A stretch of DNA of 7,698 nt. Origin: an uncultured Flammeovirgaceae bacterium. Its GTDB lineage: Bacteria; Bacteroidota; Bacteroidia; Cytophagales; Cyclobacteriaceae. The position numbers were made by a program, and so were the translations under genes. Positions 5,035 to 7,698 of this stretch are shown in pieces (positions within the stretch are counted from its first letter, which is position 1; each line of letters opens with the position of its first letter). The notes under the pieces are model-generated. The model saw nothing but the letters and a program-made list of their open reading frames with translations. It did not search any database and was not told the DNA's origin. The stretch spans positions 1 through 7,698 of the forward strand of contig CAMLLI010000172.1 of assembly GCA_946480685.1 (NCBI GenBank), given 5' to 3'.

Positions 5035-7698
5035 ATGAAAAAATTAGTAATTCTAATGATGGCGCTTGCGCTGATGAACCTGGCGCAGGCCCAGAAGAAG
5101 AGCGGTAACGCCAGTACCAAAGAACCACCGCTCATTGACCGCGAATTGTTTTTTGATAACCCTGAAATTGCAGGAGGCCAGCTCTCACCGGATGGCAGCA
5201 TGATCAGCTTTCAAAAAGTGTACAAAGGCAAAATGAACATCTGGGTAAAGAAGTTCGATGAGTCTTTCGAAAAAGCAAAGCCGATAACAGCTGATACTCT
5301 GCGACCGATCAGCGGCTACTTCTGGACATACGACAGCAAGTATATTTTGTATGTGCAGGATAAAGGTGGAAACGAAAATTATAATGTGTATGCCGTAGAT
5401 CCGAAGGCTGCTGCCGAAAAAAACACAGGAGTGCCTGCAGCACGAAACGTAACACCGATGGATAACGTGCGTGCTATTATTTACAATGTGTCGCAGAAAG
5501 ATCCGAATATACTTTGGGTTGGATTGAACAACCGCGACCAGGCATGGCACGATCTGTACAAACTCGAGATCAACACAGGTAAACTCACGTTATTGAAAGA
5601 GAATAAAGATCGCCTCACAGGTTTTTATTTTGACTGGGATGAGAATATTCGTGCAGCAACACGTTCGGCAGATGACGGCAGCACTGAAATTCTGCGTGCC
5701 GATGCGGAAGGATTCTCCAAGATATACGACTGCGGTCCGCTGGAAAGTTGTGGCCCTGCAGGCTTCTTCGACAAAACAAACAAGAACCTATATATACAAT
5801 CTAACAAAGGCGAAGCAGAAGATCTTGTAAAACTATATTTACTGAACCCTGATACGAAAGCAGCTACGCTGGTAGAGGGCGATCCGCTTAATAAAGTGGA
5901 TTTTGGCGGTGTATATGTATCCGATAAAACCAAAGAGATTGTATATACCACCTACACGGATGCTAAAACCCGTTGGTATTTTAAAGATAAGAATGCTGAA
6001 GCAAGCTATAACTTCCTGAAATCAAAATTCCCGGGTAAAGAGGTAGCTATAGCATCGCGTACAAAAGATGAAAGCAAAGCGTTGGTATCGGTATATAGTG
6101 ATGACGATCCGGGTTCAGTATATTTCTTTGATGTAGCGGGTAAGAAGGTAATAAAACAATATACACCACGTCCGAAGTTGCAGGCCTTGCCGCTGGCGAA
6201 GATGGAGCCCATCACCTATAAATCGTCTGATGGTTTGGAGGTACCTGCATACCTGACGTTACCACTAGGTAAAGAACCTAAGAATTTACCACTCATTGTA
6301 TTCCCACACGGTGGTCCGTGGGCTCGCGATACCTGGGGCTTTAACGGCTACGCACAATTCCTGGCGAACCGTGGTTACGCAGTGCTGGCACCAAACTTCC
6401 GTTCTTCAACAGGCTATGGAAAGAAATTTCTGAATGCCGGTAACGGACAGTGGGGCGAGAAGATGCAGGATGATTTAACGTATGGAGTAAAACATCTTGT
6501 GAGCAAAGGTATAGTAGATGCGAAACGTGTCGGTATCATGGGTGGATCATACGGTGGCTATGCTACATTAGCAGGTCTCGCCTTTACCCCGGATATATAT
6601 GCAGCCGGTGTAGATATAGTCGGTCCGTCAAACTTGTTAACGTTGCTTAATTCTATTCCACCTTACTGGGAGTCTATACGCAAAGTGTTTTATATCCGCA
6701 TGGGCGACCCTGCTACTCCGGAAGGAAAAGCAAAACTTGAAAAGCAATCTCCGTTATTTTCAGCCAGTAAAATTAAAGCTCCGTTATTAGTTGTTCAGGG
6801 TGCGAACGATCCGCGTGTAAAGAAAGCTGAGTCCGATCAGATCGTATCTGCACTGCGTGATCTGGGTATAGCCGTAGAGTATATATGTGCTCCTGATGAG
6901 GGTCATGGTTTCCGTAATCCGGAAAACAATATGGCGATGCTGGCATATGCTGAGAAATTTTTGGCGAAGCATCTTGGTGGCCGTTACCAGGAGACCATGA
7001 AGCCTGAGGTTGCGAAGAAACAACAAGCTATAATTGTAGATGTTAAGACGGTCAAAGTGGCAACGGCAACTGCTTCAGCACCCACTGAATTGCCAAAGCC
7101 TTCTTCTGATCTGCAAGCCGGTAAATATAGCTATGCGTTTACCATGACGATGGGTGCGCAGAATATGACCATGGATATGAACCGCGAAGTAAAATTAGAG
7201 AACGGAAAATGGTCTGTTACCGATGCTATAAAATCTGCGATGGGCGATATAGCCGAGCAAAATCTGATCGAGCCTAAAACACTGAAGTGTTTACAACGCA
7301 ATGTAAAGCAAGGTCCGGTTACAGTGGCGTTAACCTATACCGATAAAGCTATAACGGGTTCTATGGATATAGGTAATGGGCAGAAGAAACCTATCGATGT
7401 AAAACTTGAAAACCCGATCATCATTGATGGCGCGGGCTCTGACCTGGTGATTGCACGATTGCCGCTAAAAGAGAATTCCAGTACCATTATTGAGATGTTG
7501 GATATCCAGACATCACAAGTGAAAAAGTACGAGGTAAAATTACTCGGTACTGAAAAGATAACGGTGCCTGCCGGTTCATTTGATACCTATAAAATTTCCA
7601 TGAATCAGGTTGATGGCGGTGAGAAAACAACCTACTGGATTTCGTCTGCTGATAAGAGTATGATCCGCACCGAAGCAATCATTCCGCAGATGGGCAAT
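5035..7698 (+). CDS. Exported S9 (prolyl oligopeptidase family) serine peptidase with C-terminal DUF3108-like domain (3' end outside window)
   Basis: The frame runs open from ATG 5035 to the last base, 888 codons without a stop. A Sec signal peptide (MKK, hydrophobic core, AQA before Gln20) predicts periplasmic location. Residues about 35-390 show the repeating short strands of the S9 beta-propeller, starting RELFFDNPEIAGGQLSPDG, which gates access to the active site. The alpha/beta-hydrolase domain (about 395-655) holds HGGP (425-428, oxyanion region), nucleophile Ser505 in GGSYGGY, Asp592 in GANDPRV and His624 in EGHGF: a complete triad with S9B/S9C-type motifs, so an active peptidase cutting short peptides is expected. 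Family proteins normally end near here. Instead an Ala/Thr/Pro/Lys-rich linker (about 656-695) leads to a second domain from G696 onward resembling DUF3108: GKYSYAF, RLPL (808-811), VPAGSFDTYK (844-853), TYWIS (866-870). Cys233 and Cys239 in the propeller might form a disulfide. No ribosome-binding site is visible, which is normal for the phylum. Confidence 0.95.
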   Translation, partial: MKKLVILMMALALMNLAQAQKKSGNASTKEPPLIDRELFFDNPEIAGGQLSPDGSMISFQKVYKGKMNIWVKKFDESFEKAKPITADTLRPISGYFWTYDSKYILYVQDKGGNENYNVYAVDPKAAAEKNTGVPAARNVTPMDNVRAIIYNVSQKDPNILWVGLNNRDQAWHDLYKLEINTGKLTLLKENKDRLTGFYFDWDENIRAATRSADDGSTEILRADAEGFSKIYDCGPLESCGPAGFFDKTNKNLYIQSNKGEAEDLVKLYLLNPDTKAATLVEGDPLNKVDFGGVYVSDKTKEIVYTTYTDAKTRWYFKDKNAEASYNFLKSKFPGKEVAIASRTKDESKALVSVYSDDDPGSVYFFDVAGKKVIKQYTPRPKLQALPLAKMEPITYKSSDGLEVPAYLTLPLGKEPKNLPLIVFPHGGPWARDTWGFNGYAQFLANRGYAVLAPNFRSSTGYGKKFLNAGNGQWGEKMQDDLTYGVKHLVSKGIVDAKRVGIMGGSYGGYATLAGLAFTPDIYAAGVDIVGPSNLLTLLNSIPPYWESIRKVFYIRMGDPATPEGKAKLEKQSPLFSASKIKAPLLVVQGANDPRVKKAESDQIVSALRDLGIAVEYICAPDEGHGFRNPENNMAMLAYAEKFLAKHLGGRYQETMKPEVAKKQQAIIVDVKTVKVATATASAPTELPKPSSDLQAGKYSYAFTMTMGAQNMTMDMNREVKLENGKWSVTDAIKSAMGDIAEQNLIEPKTLKCLQRNVKQGPVTVALTYTDKAITGSMDIGNGQKKPIDVKLENPIIIDGAGSDLVIARLPLKENSSTIIEMLDIQTSQVKKYEVKLLGTEKITVPAGSFDTYKISMNQVDGGEKTTYWISSADKSMIRTEAIIPQMGN

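Noticed and set aside
2171..7698. A functional system linking the serpin-like protein with the S9 peptidase as inhibitor and target
   Set aside because: The genes are separated by hemE on the opposite strand, the serpin-like hinge looks non-inhibitory, and S9 peptidases with a gating propeller are not usual serpin targets.

Overview
This is a Bacteroidota chromosomal window. The clearest evidence is a C-terminal type IX secretion (Por) sorting domain on the first gene, a Bacteroidota-style acidic lipoprotein export signal (Cys-Glu-Ser-Asp-Asp-Asp-Asp) on the second, a TAnnTTTG promoter element upstream of hemE, and a general lack of Shine-Dalgarno sites. Family or genus cannot be fixed from this window; the modular secreted proteins would suit a free-living Cytophagales- or Chitinophagales-like organism.

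Layout. Bases 1-1304 (+) are the 3' part of a large secreted protein: tandem 73-residue InlB-B-like repeats, a CBM6/35-like carbohydrate-binding module and a T9SS sorting domain, closed by a strong hairpin terminator. Convergent to it, 1380-2051 (-) encodes a small, probably surface-exposed lipoprotein. Divergent from that, 2171-3286 (+) encodes a lipoprotein whose C-terminal two thirds reads as a highly divergent serpin, followed 27 bp later by a DinB_2-type protein (3314-3778, +). Next, 3868-4893 (-) is hemE, uroporphyrinogen decarboxylase, the only plain housekeeping gene here. Divergent from hemE, 5035 to the right edge (+) is an open-ended reading frame of at least 888 codons: an exported S9 prolyl-oligopeptidase-type peptidase with an extra C-terminal DUF3108-like domain.

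How the genes relate. Four of the six proteins carry export features (a T9SS domain, two lipoprotein signals, one Sec signal peptide), so the stretch is rich in envelope and secreted functions. Apart from the possible serpin-like/DinB transcript, the orientations alternate and no shared pathway is evident. hemE has no other heme genes beside it.

Most worth a second look: the serpin-like lipoprotein with a non-canonical reactive-loop hinge, the peptidase/DUF3108-like fusion, and the mosaic conservation of the 219-bp coding repeats. No RNA genes, insertion sequences, CRISPR arrays or attachment sites were seen, and no gene-free stretch exceeds about 150 bases.
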